Shown piece by piece: positions 21,105 to 32,385 of a DNA stretch of 64,000 bases. Within the stretch, counting starts at the first letter, position 1. Each line of letters begins with the position of its first letter. A program made the translations under genes and the position numbers. Source of the DNA: Poa pratensis. Taxonomy: Eukaryota > Streptophyta > Magnoliopsida > Poales > Poaceae. The notes beneath the pieces are model-generated. The model made no database searches and had not been told where the DNA came from. It saw only the letters and a program-made list of their open reading frames with translations. The stretch covers positions 43,562,510-43,626,509 of the forward strand of contig CAMZMU010000020.1 in NCBI GenBank assembly GCA_947311845.1, in the 5' to 3' direction.

Positions 21105-21518
21105 CTAGGGCGGTCGAGCTATGCTCTCATGGCAGCCTGGGTGAGAATGACTAGTTTCAGACACATACTCCACTTCTACTTCTTTGTCGGTGGTGATGGA
21201 TACAGCTCTTCTGGCACAGTCAATTCGACCATGGTACTTGGCTAACCAATTCATACCGAGTATAACATCGATGCCTTGGGTTCCCAGAACAATTAAGTTA
21301 ACTGGAAACTTTTCTCCTTTGATCTCAAGGGGTACATCGGAGCAAAACATCTTGGTCTCTACGGTGGATTCTGGGATTTGGATGACCATGGGTTTGGGTA
21401 AGAGGCTCTCGACTAAACCTCCCTTAGCAACAAATTCTTGGGTAACAAATGAATGGGTAGCACCAGAATCAAACAGAACAGTTGCAGGTACTGAGTTGAC
21501 AAGGAACGTACCCAGCAC
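21105..21518 (-). pseudogene. Gypsy aspartic protease
   Basis: The retroviral-type protease is identified by TVLFDSGATHSFVTQEFV, with the catalytic DSGA, and by the flap/second strand region VILGMNWLAKYHGRIDC, typical of Ty3/gypsy elements. It processes the Gag-Pol polyprotein. It follows gag in a different frame, which may be partly mutation. Confidence 0.85.
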
Positions 21519-21539
21519 AACATCGGCGCATCCTGAGCT

Positions 21540-22667
21540 TCTTCAGCATTGATGTGGTGCAGACGACCCTTGGCAACAGCAGCATTTCCGCGGGGTGCGG
21601 CATTCTTGCCATTTCCATTGCGGCCTTGACCATTGTTCGGTGCCGGCGCATTGGGGCGCTGAACATTCCTCTTGGGATTGGGCATTCTCTGGAGTAGTGA
21701 CCCTTGTTGCCGCATTCAAAGCAGACAACATTGGTATTGCGGGTGAAGTTGTTGAAGTTTCCTCCGGGACGGTTATTGTCATTGGGGCGGTTGAAGTTGT
21801 TTGGGCGGTTAGGGAAATTGGGGCGTGGAGCTTGGGGTGGACGATAAGCAGGCCTGGGGTTTTGCTGAAAGATACGAGGCTTCTGGCTGCTCGAACCTTC
21901 CTGAGCATTCATCCTCCTCTTGCGACCTTCATACATAGACTTGCGCTTGGTCTCCAGCTGGATGGCTTTGTCCACAAGTGACTCCAGATCATAGAAGTCA
22001 TGGATAACCAGAGCACACTGCAGTTCATCATGAAGTCCACTCATGAAACGCTCCATCTTCTTCTTCTCTGTCGGTGTCATCAGGAGCATACCGAGATAAG
22101 TCGGTAAACTCATCAGATAACCGACCACATCTTTACTTCCCTGCCTCAGCTGCGGAACTCATCCTTCTTCCTCTCAATAAGTCCGCTGGGAATATGCTTC
22201 TTGCGGAACTTCTCCTGGAACTCAGCCCAGTTGATAACATGACCAGCTTGCTGGAGAGCCTTGGTAGTTTCCCACCAAGCTCTTGCAGGTCCAGCGAGAT
22301 AGTGGGTTGCATACAACACTTTCTCATTTTCTCCCACAGCAGCAACTTCCAGATTGTTGTCGATGGTGCGAAGCCAATCATCGGCTTCCAGGGGTGAAGT
22401 CCCTTGGAATAGGTGGGTGGGTTGGTCTTCTGGAAATCGCCTAAGGTGGATCGCTGGTTTCCATCACCATTGCCATTGCCACATTGTTGTTGTTGTTGTT
22501 ATTGTTGTTGTTGTTTTATAAGCGGCTGCGAGTTGCTGTAGGGCAGCGAGATGAGCTTGGCGCTCTTGCCGGGCATTTTCACGTTCCTCCATGATAAGCG
22601 CGAGAAGTTGGGCGGGGGTTGGGTCCGGTGGTGGTGGTGCTCCTCCTTCCGCACGACGGGGCGGCAT
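21540..22667 (-). pseudogene. Gypsy gag with CCHC zinc knuckle
   Basis: The start MPPRRAEGGAPPPPDPTPAQ matches the proline-rich beginning of many plant chromovirus Gags. An Asn/Thr- and Gln-coding microsatellite (CAA/ACA repeats, about 22485-22515) follows. The retrotransposon gag domain reads ATHYLAGPARAWWETTKAL and NWAEFQEKFRKKHIPSGLIE, then, after a frameshift near 22140, DVVGYLMSLPTYLGML and MERFMSGLHDELQ. The nucleocapsid knuckle CFECGNKGHYSREC is intact. Two or more frame changes are present. Confidence 0.85.
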
Positions 22668-22960
22668 CCTGAAGCACACCGGGTATAAGAGGCAAGGCAA
22701 AGAAAAGTTCGACTAAGGGAAAAGACGATCTCGCAAGTGGTTGATTAATTTAAGGATTATATGAAAATATTTACACAGATCAACAAGACAAACATACTTA
22801 TATATTACCAACATCACATCAAGGAGTTCACAACAACATCAAGCTTACAACATCCCCTACATCTAAGATACATAACATCTGGTTTCCAAAAGAACCACTA
22901 CTTCGACTCGACTAGCGATAGGGGTCAACCTAATCCTGCGGTAGTGATCAAGTCACTCGC

Positions 22961-23855
22961 CTACTGAGGTGGAACCTCCAGCTCTAACACGTCAGCATCT
23001 GACTGGTAGGGTGGCTCCTCGGGATCCTCCTCCTCGTCCTCGAGAACTGCCTCGAGTGGCTCCTCCTCCTCGTCCTCGAGTACTGCCTCGAGTGGCTCCT
23101 CCTCCTCGTCAACTAACTCCTCATCGTCGTCCTCCTGATCATAATCCATCTCCTCCACGAAGTCATCATCGTCACTGAGGAAAGCGTTGTTCTCCTTGCG
23201 GAGATCCTCGCCCTCCTCCTCCATCTCGTCAGTATGGTGCTCTAGCTCCTCGATCAGCTGGTCCTGCTCTGCCACCTTCTTGCGGAGCTTCACGATGGTC
23301 CTCCTCAGCTGGGCCCTCTTCGTGAGAAGAGCGACCTTCTCCTCCAGCAGCTTCTCCTCATTCTCGCGAATCTCAACAAGCGAGATGCGATCAAAGTGAA
23401 GCTGAACCTTAGTGCGCATCAGATCATCCTGGGTGTAGTGAAGTAAGAGCTCCATGTCCAGGATGTAGCTCCCAAACATCGGGTGGTAAAGGGTAGGAGT
23501 AGGGTGTCCGTCGCTGTTGCGCCTCCCGTAGAACCGGAAACGGGAGTTTGCCAACTCCGTCTTGTGCTCCTCACAAAGTCGGGCTAGCAACCTCTGTGCG
23601 GCAGTACAGAGACCGTCAACCCAGATAGAGCCTTGGTGGTGAAGATGATCGTCCTGGAACTGGGGACTTGATGTTCCTGCGAACTGATGACTCGATGAGC
23701 CAACTCAGTCTCCCGACTCCGTGAACGTCAACCTGAGCTCCTTTGAACTCTGGAGCGGGGCGACCTAACAGCTTGCTCAACTCGAACAAGTCCCTCTCGA
23801 ACGTCAGCTTGCTGTCCTTCTCAAGCTGAACGAACTCGGTCCAATGGAGTGCCAT
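22961..23855 (-). pseudogene. Extra ORF upstream of gag (acidic coiled-coil protein)
   Basis: On the coding strand, between the primer binding site and gag, a separate frame starts MALHWTEFVQLEKDSKLTFE (23855). It shifts near 23650 and continues as a 200-residue frame: YILDMELLLHYTQDDLM, a Lys/Glu/Leu-rich coiled coil (EEKLLEEKVALLTKRAQLRR), and an acidic tail with repeats of EEEPLEAVLEDE ending LELEVPPQ. It is not Gag and has no enzyme motif. Accessory ORFs in this position are known from some plant LTR retrotransposons, but I do not recognise this one. The stop at 22964 leaves about 300 bp to gag. Confidence 0.6.
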
Positions 23856-24139
23856 CTACAATTTTTAACAAAATTTTAAGTTAGTGAGGTGACAAGTGTA
23901 TCAAAATTTTAAATGTAGTAGGGCAACAAGTGAGTCGAATTTTAAGCTTAATGAGAAGTGTGCAAAATTTTAAGGATACAAGGGAAAATGTAATATTTAA
24001 TGAGAGTAAAATTTTGCATAAGTAAGAGGATTGGAGATAAGCAGTTTTCGAAAATACTTCACTCCTTTTTTTTAGAAATTAATCTTTTGTAACATTTGTC
24101 TAACGACCATGCTAACTAAGGTTTCCTAAAGTCAGGATG
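23856..24139 (-). other. 5' leader of the gypsy chromovirus
   Basis: This is an AT-rich untranslated leader between the primer binding site and the extra ORF. It contains short AAATTTTAAG-like repeats (about 23868-23975). No coding region is seen. Confidence 0.5.
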
Positions 24140-24151
24140 GCTCTGATACCA
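24140..24151 (-). promoter_or_regulatory. Primer binding site of the gypsy chromovirus (initiator Met tRNA)
   Basis: The minus strand reads TGGTATCAGAGC, followed by CA, four bases inside the right LTR that starts at 24156. It confirms the minus orientation and marks this LTR as the 5' LTR. Confidence 0.9.
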
Positions 24152-24155
24152 AGTC

Positions 24156-24890
24156 TGTGGGGACCCCGGACTAGCTGTCCGAAATACCCGATTATGCTTA
24201 ACACAACGATCCCGTGATCAGTCTGTCGTTGCACATAATCCGAATTGGATACCAAAGTTTACATCCATTACAATACCGAATTAAAAGTCTTACATAAATG
24301 GTCATTTAGACCAAGTCTTACATAGGTGCCTTCATGGGCCAAACCAAAATATCAGCGGAAGCTACGGCGTAGTAGACATCATATTCTAACGACGACAACC
24401 CGACAGGCAGCTGACTTGTGGAGATCCTTAGTTCGCGTAGAAGTCGCCATACTCCTGCTCGGCGTAGTGCTCCTCCTCGTAGTCTGGCTAGGTCAATAGC
24501 CAGGGACGAAACCAATATGAGTACATTTGAATGTACTCGCAAACTACCCCAACATGAGTATGCACTAGTTTTATTTTAATTTACAACTTTTATTTATTTA
24601 AAACATCTCTATATCTTTATTGAAAAAGGTAAGAAGAGTTTTATAACTATCTTTAAAGAAATCACCATTTTTATCTGTTTCTCCAAAACTCCTCCTTTTT
24701 CCGACCATAGCCCGTCATGGTCCACTTCCTCCAACAACCTCATACCGATCCGTTGGTATAGGTGTAAGGAACATTCTCCACTTCATTTTCTTTTTAAAAC
24801 TCAAAGTCTTTCAAAAACTTGCACATGGTCTTAGGACAGCCTCCCAACTGTCCATATCCGAGGACTCGGCTATTCGAATAGTTTTAACCC
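24156..24890 (-). repeat. Truncated 5' LTR of the gypsy chromovirus (735 bp)
   Basis: The segment matches 14187-14922 with few differences and then ends at GTTTTAACCC. The expected TCTGCAGAGG is replaced by GCTGGTGCCGCTGG, which belongs to the LTR of the non-autonomous element. The two parental sequences share only CC at the junction. The TATA-bearing part is missing here, so this element has lost its own promoter. Confidence 0.92.
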
Positions 24891-25239
24891 GCTGGTGCCG
24901 CTGGCGTGGGACGTGTTCTTGCTTCTGGAGCCAGGGGCGGTAGTACCGCTTGACCCAGCGGTAGTACCGCTCCCTGGAGCTGCTTGCTCTTCTTTCTTCT
25001 CCTCTTCCACGCCACCGCCTTGACGGGCTCCGTTCCTCTTGCGCCTTGCCATCCTCCGTGTACACGTGCTCGTCGTGGTTACCCTAGCATCATTAAGGGA
25101 CGCAACATGACGTAGCATACTATCCAAAGGGTGAGGAATGGGGCTCAAGTAGGGGAACGAGCTCACCTTTGATGTCCATGGTTACTTGTGACGTGTTGGA
25201 GGTCTTGACATGGTGATGGTCGTGATCCGGGCTACATCA
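24891..25239 (-). repeat. Partial LTR of the non-autonomous element (duplicate)
   Basis: This matches 12071-12421, including the LTR end and the CCTTG flank. It has lost single bases (for example GCCTTGCCATCCTCCGTG against GCCTTGGCCATCCTCCCGTG). It has no internal region and exists only because of the duplication. Confidence 0.9.
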
Positions 25240-25765
25240 CCTTGGTCCTCCTTTTATAGGCTAAGGGGTTGCCACATGGTCACGTAAGGGGCGTGAGGGT
25301 CCTTCGGGGTGAAGGACCCTCCTCATCTAGTTTAGGGGGAGACGTGGCCTCTCCTCAGCCTAGCGTCTCCCTTGGGTTAGGTGGGAGCGCCCGCCTTGGG
25401 GGTGGACAGGAGCTGACACCACCACGGGGCGTGCTTCCCACCCGCGCTGCCTTCGCCTTGCTTCCCAAGTCTTCCGTAGTGAGGTGGAGTGCTTATCCAC
25501 ATGTTCGTAGGATGTACCCGGGAGGGAGCCTGGCCTCCTGCCGGGAACTCGGGCTCTCGGGTCCTTCCTGGCCTTCGTGCTTGATTCGGGGACCCGGAAG
25601 GTCCCCAGGACCGGAGCCCTTAGTCGATGCAGGCCTTGCGTGTCTTGACGGTGAACCCGCCAGTCTTGACTTGAGTCTTGGTCTTGTCCATCTTCAACTT
25701 GGGCCCACATGGGGTGGACCCACTTTGGCAGTACTAGGGGAACCCCATGTTCCACTGTTGCGACA
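25240..25765 (-). repeat. Partial solo LTR (duplicate)
   Basis: This copy of 12422-12947 runs up to the LTR end GTTGCGACA and the CTTTT target duplication at 25766-25770. The TATA box CCTATAAAAGG is retained. Confidence 0.9.
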
Positions 25766-25770
25766 CTTTT

Positions 25771-26671
25771 CCGCGCATGGCGGCCTCAGCTTGATCCCAC
25801 TTAGGCTCGGCACTTCTATAGCCACCTGCCCCCATCTTATGGTGATATTTCTTTTTCGCTGCATTATCCTTATTCTTTTTCGACCTTTGCTTAGCTAGTT
25901 CCGAATTCTTGTACTCCAGAAATGAGTCCTAGTGAGCCCGCTGCCTCTCTAGTGTGCCAGTGAAATCTGGAGCTTTGTTATTTAAGACATACTCACGATA
26001 TAATCTGTTCTTGTACTTATTGAATTGTTTAGCCATCTTCTTAAGAGCGAAATGCTTGACTTTGTCCGTCATGGCTTTTGTCCATGACTCTGAATCCAAG
26101 ACCGGTAGGGTGAAATGTGCAATGAGCATGTCCCAAAGCACACCTTTAGTTTTGTCGTCGACATAACTAACTCCCTCTACCTTTGCTGGCTTATTCCATT
26201 CCCGAACGCTGATCTCCACGTTGTCCCTAACAATAACTCCGCATTGATGCACAAACTTATTTGCGTTCGTCTTGGGTTCCAACGGTTTGCCCTCTGGAGA
26301 GACGACCTCACTCGTGAGATGCGCATCTTCGGCCAACCCTTTAATATGGCCTCGTTTACCAGATTGGGTCGATGCGGAGATCTAAAAATAAGAAACATTT
26401 GTTAATACATATATATACAAATCAATTATTGCATTTGATCAACAGAGGCTTAATATACCTCGCCAGACTGCTGGGGTCCACCAATTTGCGAGTCGTCAAT
26501 GCACTCGGTGCTCGTTTGCACTTCGTCGCGTCGTTCCAGCTCCATTCCTGGACCGGACTCGTTCAAAAACTCTGAGCCATCTTCTGCTCCACTGTCTTCA
26601 GCTCCACCCGCGGTTGCCGCATAATGGCGAAAATGTCCTCTTCCCCATCTCTGCTGTTGAAGTTATCCATT
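25771..26671 (-). pseudogene. CACTA TNPA-like gene, N-terminal part (copy B)
   Basis: This is the duplicate of 12953-13852 with the same intron and the Transposase_24-type domain (GVLWDMLIAHFTLPVLDS). Copy B keeps the C that copy A lost near 13010, so the Lys-rich stretch stays in frame (AAKKKYHHKMG). It has lost one G in the first exon (CCCGCGGTTGCC against CCCGCGGGTTGCC), which shifts the frame after IFAIMRQP. Each copy therefore carries a lesion the other lacks. Both have the stop after ERQRAH. Confidence 0.8.
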
Positions 26672-26905
26672 GCTTAACTAATACAAAAGAAAGATAAAAC
26701 AATGTTAGCATTAGCAGAAAAATTCAAAGTAGGGAACATTATTTTCCTCCCTTTACAAAAGCAGCATTGATCAAATATGCAAAAGTATCACTCATACATC
26801 TTTATTTAATCGAGTTACATAGATCGGGTCCATTTTTATTTAACCCTAATACATCACGAATAATATCACTAATACATCTCCTCTCCCATGCATTAACCTC
26901 TCAAA

Positions 26906-27005
26906 CTAACTTCGACCGGGTCCTAAGCCGCCGGCGCTACGCATCCAAAGATAAGGAACCCTCACAGGGTCATAGCTCACGTGTGGAGGAACCCTCTGAA
27001 GAAAC
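26906..27005 (-). pseudogene. End of the small CACTA ORF (copy B)
   Basis: This duplicate of 14087-14186 carries the same tail VPYLWMRSAGGLGPGRS-stop and the GAAAC at 27001-27005. In the ancestral element it was contiguous with the N-terminal part at 30994-31266; here only a solo gypsy LTR separates the two. Confidence 0.6.
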
Positions 27006-30000
27006 TGTGGGGACCCCGGACTAGCTGTCCGAAATACCCGATTATGCTTAACACAACGATCCCGTGATCAGTCTGCCGTTGCACATAATCCGAATTGGAT
27101 ACCAAAGTTTACATCCATTACAATACCGAATAAAAAGTCTTACATAAATGGTCATTTAGACCAAGTCTTACATAGGTGCCTTCATGGGCCAAACCAAAAT
27201 ATCAGCGGAAGCTACGGCGTAGTAGACGTCATATTCTAACGACGACAACCCGACAGGCAGCTGACTTGTGGAGATCCTTAGTTCGCGTAGAAGTCGCCAT
27301 ACTCCTGCTTGGCGTAGTGCTCCTCCTCGTAGTCTGGCTAGGTCAATAGCCAGGGACGAAACCAATATGAGTACATTTGAATGTACTCGCAAACTACCCC
27401 AACATGAGTATGCACTAGTTTTATTTTAATTTACAACTCTTATTTATTTAAAACATCTCTATATCTTTGTTGAAAAAGGTAAGAAGAGTTTTATAACTAT
27501 CTTTAAAGAAATCACCATTTTTTATCTGTTTCTCCAAAACTCCTCCTTTTTCCGACCATAGCCCGTCATGGTCTACTTCCTCCAACAACCTGATACTGAT
27601 CCGTTGGTATAGGTGTAAGGAACATTCTCCACTTCATTTTCTTTTTAAAACTCAAAGTCTTTCAAAAACTTGCACATGGTCATAGGACAGCCTCCCAACT
27701 GTCCATATCCGAGGACTCGGCTATTCGAATAGTTTTAACCCTCTGCAGAGGTAGCACGCTTTTAGCCCACATTCATCCGGTAACTCATCGTGTCAGCCAC
27801 GTCCCGCCATACCAGGTGTATGCGAAGTTGAGCCACCGACCATAGCCTCTTATTTGCTCATGCTAGTATAGGATCCTTCCCATATGACACTTTCCATCGA
27901 CACTCAGTCCAGTTTCCCGTCAGAAACCCTAAGTGTGAGGACTCATAGTTTTGTCCGGCGGTTTATGGTGGAATCTTCTATCCTCCCCACCAACTTGTGT
28001 GAGGACCTGGGTCAGGGGGTAGGTCCTCGGACCATCCCCTCATGCATAACGGAGTGATCTCCGTCGATGAGGTATCCCATACTAATAAGAGCAAACTACA
28101 TGACTAAGCCCCGTTCCCATATGGGGGTAAATGTGGTCGCACAGGGTAAGATTGGTAGTCATAGTACTAGGACACTGTGCATTTTTCATAAACATCACCA
28201 TTCTCCATTTCTCCACTTCAACACCGACATCTCGGTATTCCATAATCACTCAAGTATTTTCAAAGGAGTTTTGAATAAACTACATTGTTTCCCATCCTAC
28301 AGTTTTATATAAACTACCTTATATTTCTACATAGGGTGGTAAAATAATATCCATATACTTTTGAAAAGGTTTTGTAAACCATTGCCGTAAGAGTAAATCA
28401 TTTGATCAAAGTAGATGCATATGTATTTAGGTGCAAGCTCAGAGAGTAGCTTGCCTTGCTCGGCAAAGTGGACTTGGTCTTGATCTTCAGATTCAACAAA
28501 CTCTCCTTCCTCGATAAATCCGACAGCGTTCTCGTCTAATTAATAAACAAACAAATACAACCAATCACTAAACTATTCAAGCAATCATCTCAACATAACA
28601 ACCATAAACATCACAAATAGCTACTGCATACCTCAAACAATACAATTTGGTTTCAAATTAATAGAACTAAACAATATTTATTTATGTCCAAAATTATGGC
28701 AGAAACTTGTGGAACATGTTTAATTGCATAACTTGAGTTCTGTTGGTCACAAAAATACAAACTAAATTTCTACAGAAAGCTACTGATGTGTAGAAGACAA
28801 CCCAATTTGATTTGGATCCTTTGGAGTTACCAAACTCCCTACACAATTGTTTGAACCCAGTAACTTATTACTCAAGTTTTTGCTACAACTCAAGTTAATG
28901 TTATTCAAAAATTAAATCCTTTTAGGGGTAACTTAACATGACTAAATGTGATATAACAAAATTTGTCCTAATTCATTTGGGTTAACCATTAAACATATTT
29001 AAATGTTTTAGTGTAGAAGGGTATTTAAACTTCAACTTTATACTAAACAAATACTACTGCACAAATAATTCTACCAAAATTAGGGAAGCTAAAAGATGGC
29101 AGTACTAAGCTAGAAAAATTGGTTTGGAATTATTTGGACTAACAGAGTATCAGAAACAAACAAGTTTAGAATTTAAACCTTCTGTAGTATTTTCAATAAT
29201 ACTTTTTAACTATTTATTTAAATGACATGAGACCACTTGGGTTGGTTAAACAATTGCATAAGCTTTCCAGAACAATTGAGTTTGATTTATTTGGATTCGT
29301 AAATCTCGAGATATTGAATTTTGAAGTTAGGTCCAGTACTGATTTCTCAGAAGAGTTTAAATTCGAAAAGTTTACTATTCTGGATAATGTTGAAAACTAT
29401 GACAGGTGGGGTCTACGTGTCAGCGACACAGTGAAAAATCCCGCGTTGTGGATAATGTTTAAAATGCTGACGGGTGGGGTCAGCCCGTCAGCCTCTCTCT
29501 AAACGAAGCGGTACGTGGCCGTTGGATCCAGATCCAACGGCTCACAGAGGCCGCAATCATCGACGACCAAAAACGGGAGGCGCCGTCGCGCCGGCGACGG
29601 TGCCGTGGACGGATTCTCACCTAGGGGGCTCGGGAAGGTGCGGAGAGGGTGCTGGAAAACGGCGGAGGCTCGAGGAAGGCGGTGGTGCGAGTTGTACTTG
29701 CTGGGGAGGCTCCAGTCGAAGGCGGCGAGGTCTCCAACTTCCACGGCCACGGGCACGAGCTCCGGCGAGGTCCTGGCTCCTCTCCTGTGCCCTAAACAGA
29801 GGGAAAAGTGAGGCGCGTGAGTGCGGTATGGTTGCAGAAGAGAGTGCAGGCCAGAAAGAAGAGAAAGGGAGAGTGTGGCGTCGCGGCCATGCTCGACCTC
29901 GACGGCGGCAGTGGCTGCGGCAATGCACGCCCTCCTGGCGGTGCACGGTGAATTTGGAGAGGGGGAGAGGGAGTGAGGATGGTGTGGAGTGTCCAGAGGG

Positions 30001-30993
30001 GCTCGGGGTGGCTTTATAGCGCGAGGGCCGGCGTATCGTGGACGAAGCGCACGGACGGCGTCCATGGCGTCGCCGGCGAGATATTTCTCGATTCCACCGC
30101 GATGCGTGCAGGAAGCTCAAGGCAGAGGGATCGGGGGGTCCGGACGTGTTCTAGAAGGTCGTGGCCCGAGCCTTGCGTGTCGAGGAGCAGCGAGGGGCTC
30201 TAATTTGGCCGGCAACGGCGAGCTTGCCACGGCGGAGAAATAGGGGTCAGGGCGGCATTGGGGCGAGGGGGCATGCCCTAGGGCTTCTCCTCTGCGTGCA
30301 GAGGCTGCAGAGGCACGAGGAGCGCGGCTGGGGGGGGGGGGCCTGGGCGGCCAGGAAAACTGCGAGGAGCGCCACGGCGACACGGCGCTGTGCGTCGGGG
30401 CGAGGGGGTGAGGTAGACGATGGCAATTTTGCAAAAACCCCCCTGCCTCCTTTTCTTTCCTGTTTTTCTTTATTTCTTTTTAGTCCAGTAGCTTTTCTAG
30501 GATTTATTTGGGGCACTTAAACATTTTATAAAAATTTGCAAATAATTGTGGGGCCTCCCCATAACATGTAGAAGCTCCACAAAATTTGGCTTTGCAAAAT
30601 AAAATGTTTTGAATCATTTTCATTCATAGGGTTTTGAATTTGGTATTTTGGTTTATTTCAAATTGATTTTACTTTACAATTTTTAAAACTAGTTTAAAAA
30701 TAGTATTGGAGAGGGAAAGTAGTAAGAATCAAAATGGGAGTGTTTACATCACCACTCCTCTGAATTTTGTTTGAAACAATTTTGAGTTTCTTATTTGGGT
30801 GTCACTTTTATTTTTTCTTGTTTCACTTTTGCTTTTGCATTTCATTTTATCAATTCAAGCAAACAAGCAACACAAGCAACAAGAAATAATTACCACAAGC
30901 AACAACTTGCAAACAACACATATAATTTAACAAAAGTTTTTGTTTGCCCACATTTTTGGATAACATTACTGATTAAAATTCTGGGATGTTACA
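27006..30993 (-). repeat. Complete gypsy LTR in the duplicated block (solo-LTR configuration)
   Basis: This is an LTR of 3988 bp flanked on both sides by GAAAC (27001-27005 and 30994-30998), exactly the signature of a solo LTR formed by recombination. It is nearly identical to 14187-18165. Its right GAAAC is also the missing right target duplication of the full-length element. Confidence 0.92.
30012..30021 (-). promoter_or_regulatory. LTR TATA box in the duplicate LTR
   Basis: The minus-strand CGCTATAAAG is identical to the box at 17191-17200. Confidence 0.55.
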
Positions 30994-31266
30994 GAAACGA
31001 CCAGCTACTGTTATACTGCCTATCCAACAAATACATGTAGCGACGGACGTGCTCGTCCTCCTCCCTGATACGGCGATGTAGCACCTCCTCAGGGGCCGGC
31101 TCCCTCTGTACCGAGCGTGGCCCACGCGACTGCCACCAAAGAAGATCCGGGTCGACGATGTCACCCAGATTCCTCACCAAGCTACGCGTGCCGGAAGGTA
31201 GCACCTCCCAGTACCAACCCGGCAGAGCCCAGTCCCGGACATCGCCCCTCTGGTCCAACAGGGACA
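30994..31266 (-). pseudogene. N-terminal part of a small CACTA ORF
   Basis: From the ATG at 31266 the minus strand reads MSLLDQRGDVRDWALPGWYW, then DPDLLWWQSRGPRSVQREPA and EEVLHRRIREEDEHVRRYMY, and is cut by the gypsy LTR. The remaining tail is at 26906-27005 and again at 14087-14186, giving about 125 residues in total. I do not recognise a catalytic domain. It lies upstream of the TNPA-like gene and downstream of a TATA/AGTCCCGG promoter-like region. An upstream in-frame ATG at 31318 is less likely the start. Confidence 0.6.
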
Positions 31267-31318
31267 TCGTCGCCGAGAACAATAAACTAAAAACACAATT
31301 TTTATAAGACTTAAGCAA

Positions 31319-32260
31319 AATGTTTACACTAACATCTAAGCAAAATGTTTACACTAACATCTAAGCAAAATTAAATCTACCTAACAAATATTTACACTAA
31401 CAACTAACCCTAGCTCACCTAAGCAAAATATTTACACTAACACCTAAGCAAAATATTTACACTTAGCAATATTTACACAAGTAATAAGAAAACACAAGTA
31501 AAAAAATCACATCTTCATTTCTGTTAAAAAGTACCAACTTTGGAGCATTTCTAAAGTATCAAATCTTGATCCTATTTCAAATTTACGCTCATGGATATCT
31601 TGTACTAAGATAGTACTTCATGAAACATCATAGAAATAATTTTTGGAATGACCCCAAGCACCTTAATTGAAGGCATTTTGTAGGCATGTTTAAACAGTGA
31701 CCAATTTAATTTAGCAAAATTTCTGAAATTTTTTTGTCTCCAAATTTTTTCTAGCACCAACTAGCAGCACTATAATGGTTGATCAGCACTAATTTAACTT
31801 ACCAACTAGGAGCAACTAGCAGCAGTAGCAAAAGAAAGCAAAAACAGAATAGTGGGCATTTTATCAAACACCTTAGGTGCAGCCTAGGTAGGGGAGGTAG
31901 GAGAGGGAGAGGAGGGCAGCACCTCAGGGAGGGGAGAGAGGGGAGGTCCACGGCGGTGTGGAGGTGCTCCTCGAGCGTGCGTCGGGTGCCGGCGTCGAGC
32001 GTGGCTCCAAGCGCGAGCGTGCTCGTCGCGGCGGCGGACAGAAGGGGAGGGAGAGTGGCAGACGGGGCGGCAGCGGACAGAGCGCGTGGAGGTCGTCGGG
32101 CGGCGGCGGACGGGCGCACCGGAGTCGAGTTGGGGCAGGGGGCGGCAACGAGTTGCGGCTGCGGCGGCGATTCGGCAGCCTGACGGCGTCGTTCTCGTCG
32201 CGGCGGCCTCCTCCTCCTCCTCTGTTCCTGGTTCGTGGCTCGAAGCGGGGATAAGGTCCT
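31319..32260 (-). other. CACTA leader region, AT-rich then GC-rich
   Basis: The first 450 bp are AT-rich, with repeated ATTTACACTAAC-like units (about 31320-31480). From about 31870 it is strongly GC-rich (GGCGGC runs). ORFs of 100-138 residues in the GC-rich part appear on both strands and show no domain. It is best read as the untranslated or intronic leader of the transcript that starts at the TATA box at 32261. Confidence 0.45.
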
Positions 32261-32274
32261 GGGTATTTATACCC
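32261..32274 (-). promoter_or_regulatory. TATA box of the internal CACTA promoter
   Basis: The minus strand reads GGGTATAAATACCC, a near-palindromic TATA box directly downstream of two AGTCCCGGTT inverted pairs. It would start the transcript for the second CACTA gene. Confidence 0.5.
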
Positions 32275-32275
32275 A

Positions 32276-32385
32276 GGGACCTCTAGTCCCGGTTGGTAGC
32301 TCCAACCGGGACTAGAGGTGTTTTCAGTGTGCGCGCGCAAAGGGACCTTTAGTCCCGGTTGGAGCCACCAACCGGGACTAGAGGT
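32276..32385. repeat. Internal AGTCCCGGTT inverted repeats of the CACTA element
   Basis: Two hairpins of the form CTAGTCCCGGTTGG and CCAACCGGGACTAG (loops of about 8 bases) lie side by side. They match the subterminal binding-site repeats of the element, yet lie in its interior, just upstream of the TATA box at 32261. Either the second gene has its own TNPA-responsive promoter, or this marks the former end of a second CACTA element. Confidence 0.75.

Larger units (their letters stand above)
14187..24890 (-). mobile_element. Ty3/gypsy chromovirus-type element with a broken right LTR
   Basis: The left LTR (14187-18165) is flanked by GAAAC. The internal region (18166-24155) carries, on the minus strand, an extra upstream ORF, gag with a zinc knuckle, protease, reverse transcriptase, RNase H, integrase and a C-terminal chromodomain. 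The right LTR begins at 24156 next to the primer binding site but stops at 24890, where sequence from inside another element follows. The missing right half and the second GAAAC are found only at the end of the duplicated block (30993/30994). The domain order and chromodomain place it among plant chromoviruses, probably the Tekay/Del group. Several frameshifts make it non-autonomous now. Confidence 0.9.
24891..30993. repeat. Duplicated block (copy of 12071-18165)
   Basis: The block repeats 12071-18165 in the same order and orientation at an offset of about 12,820 bp with very high identity. It comprises the end of the non-autonomous element's 5' LTR, the right part of the solo LTR with its CTTTT, the CACTA piece with the TNPA-like exons, GAAAC, and one whole gypsy LTR. 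It is followed directly by GAAAC and unique CACTA DNA. Small differences (single-base indels in the coding parts) show that the copies have diverged slightly. Confidence 0.92.

Noticed and set aside
31779..32340. Possible host gene in the GC-rich segment
   Set aside because: ORFs exist on both strands without a domain. Position just downstream of a TATA box fits an untranslated leader.
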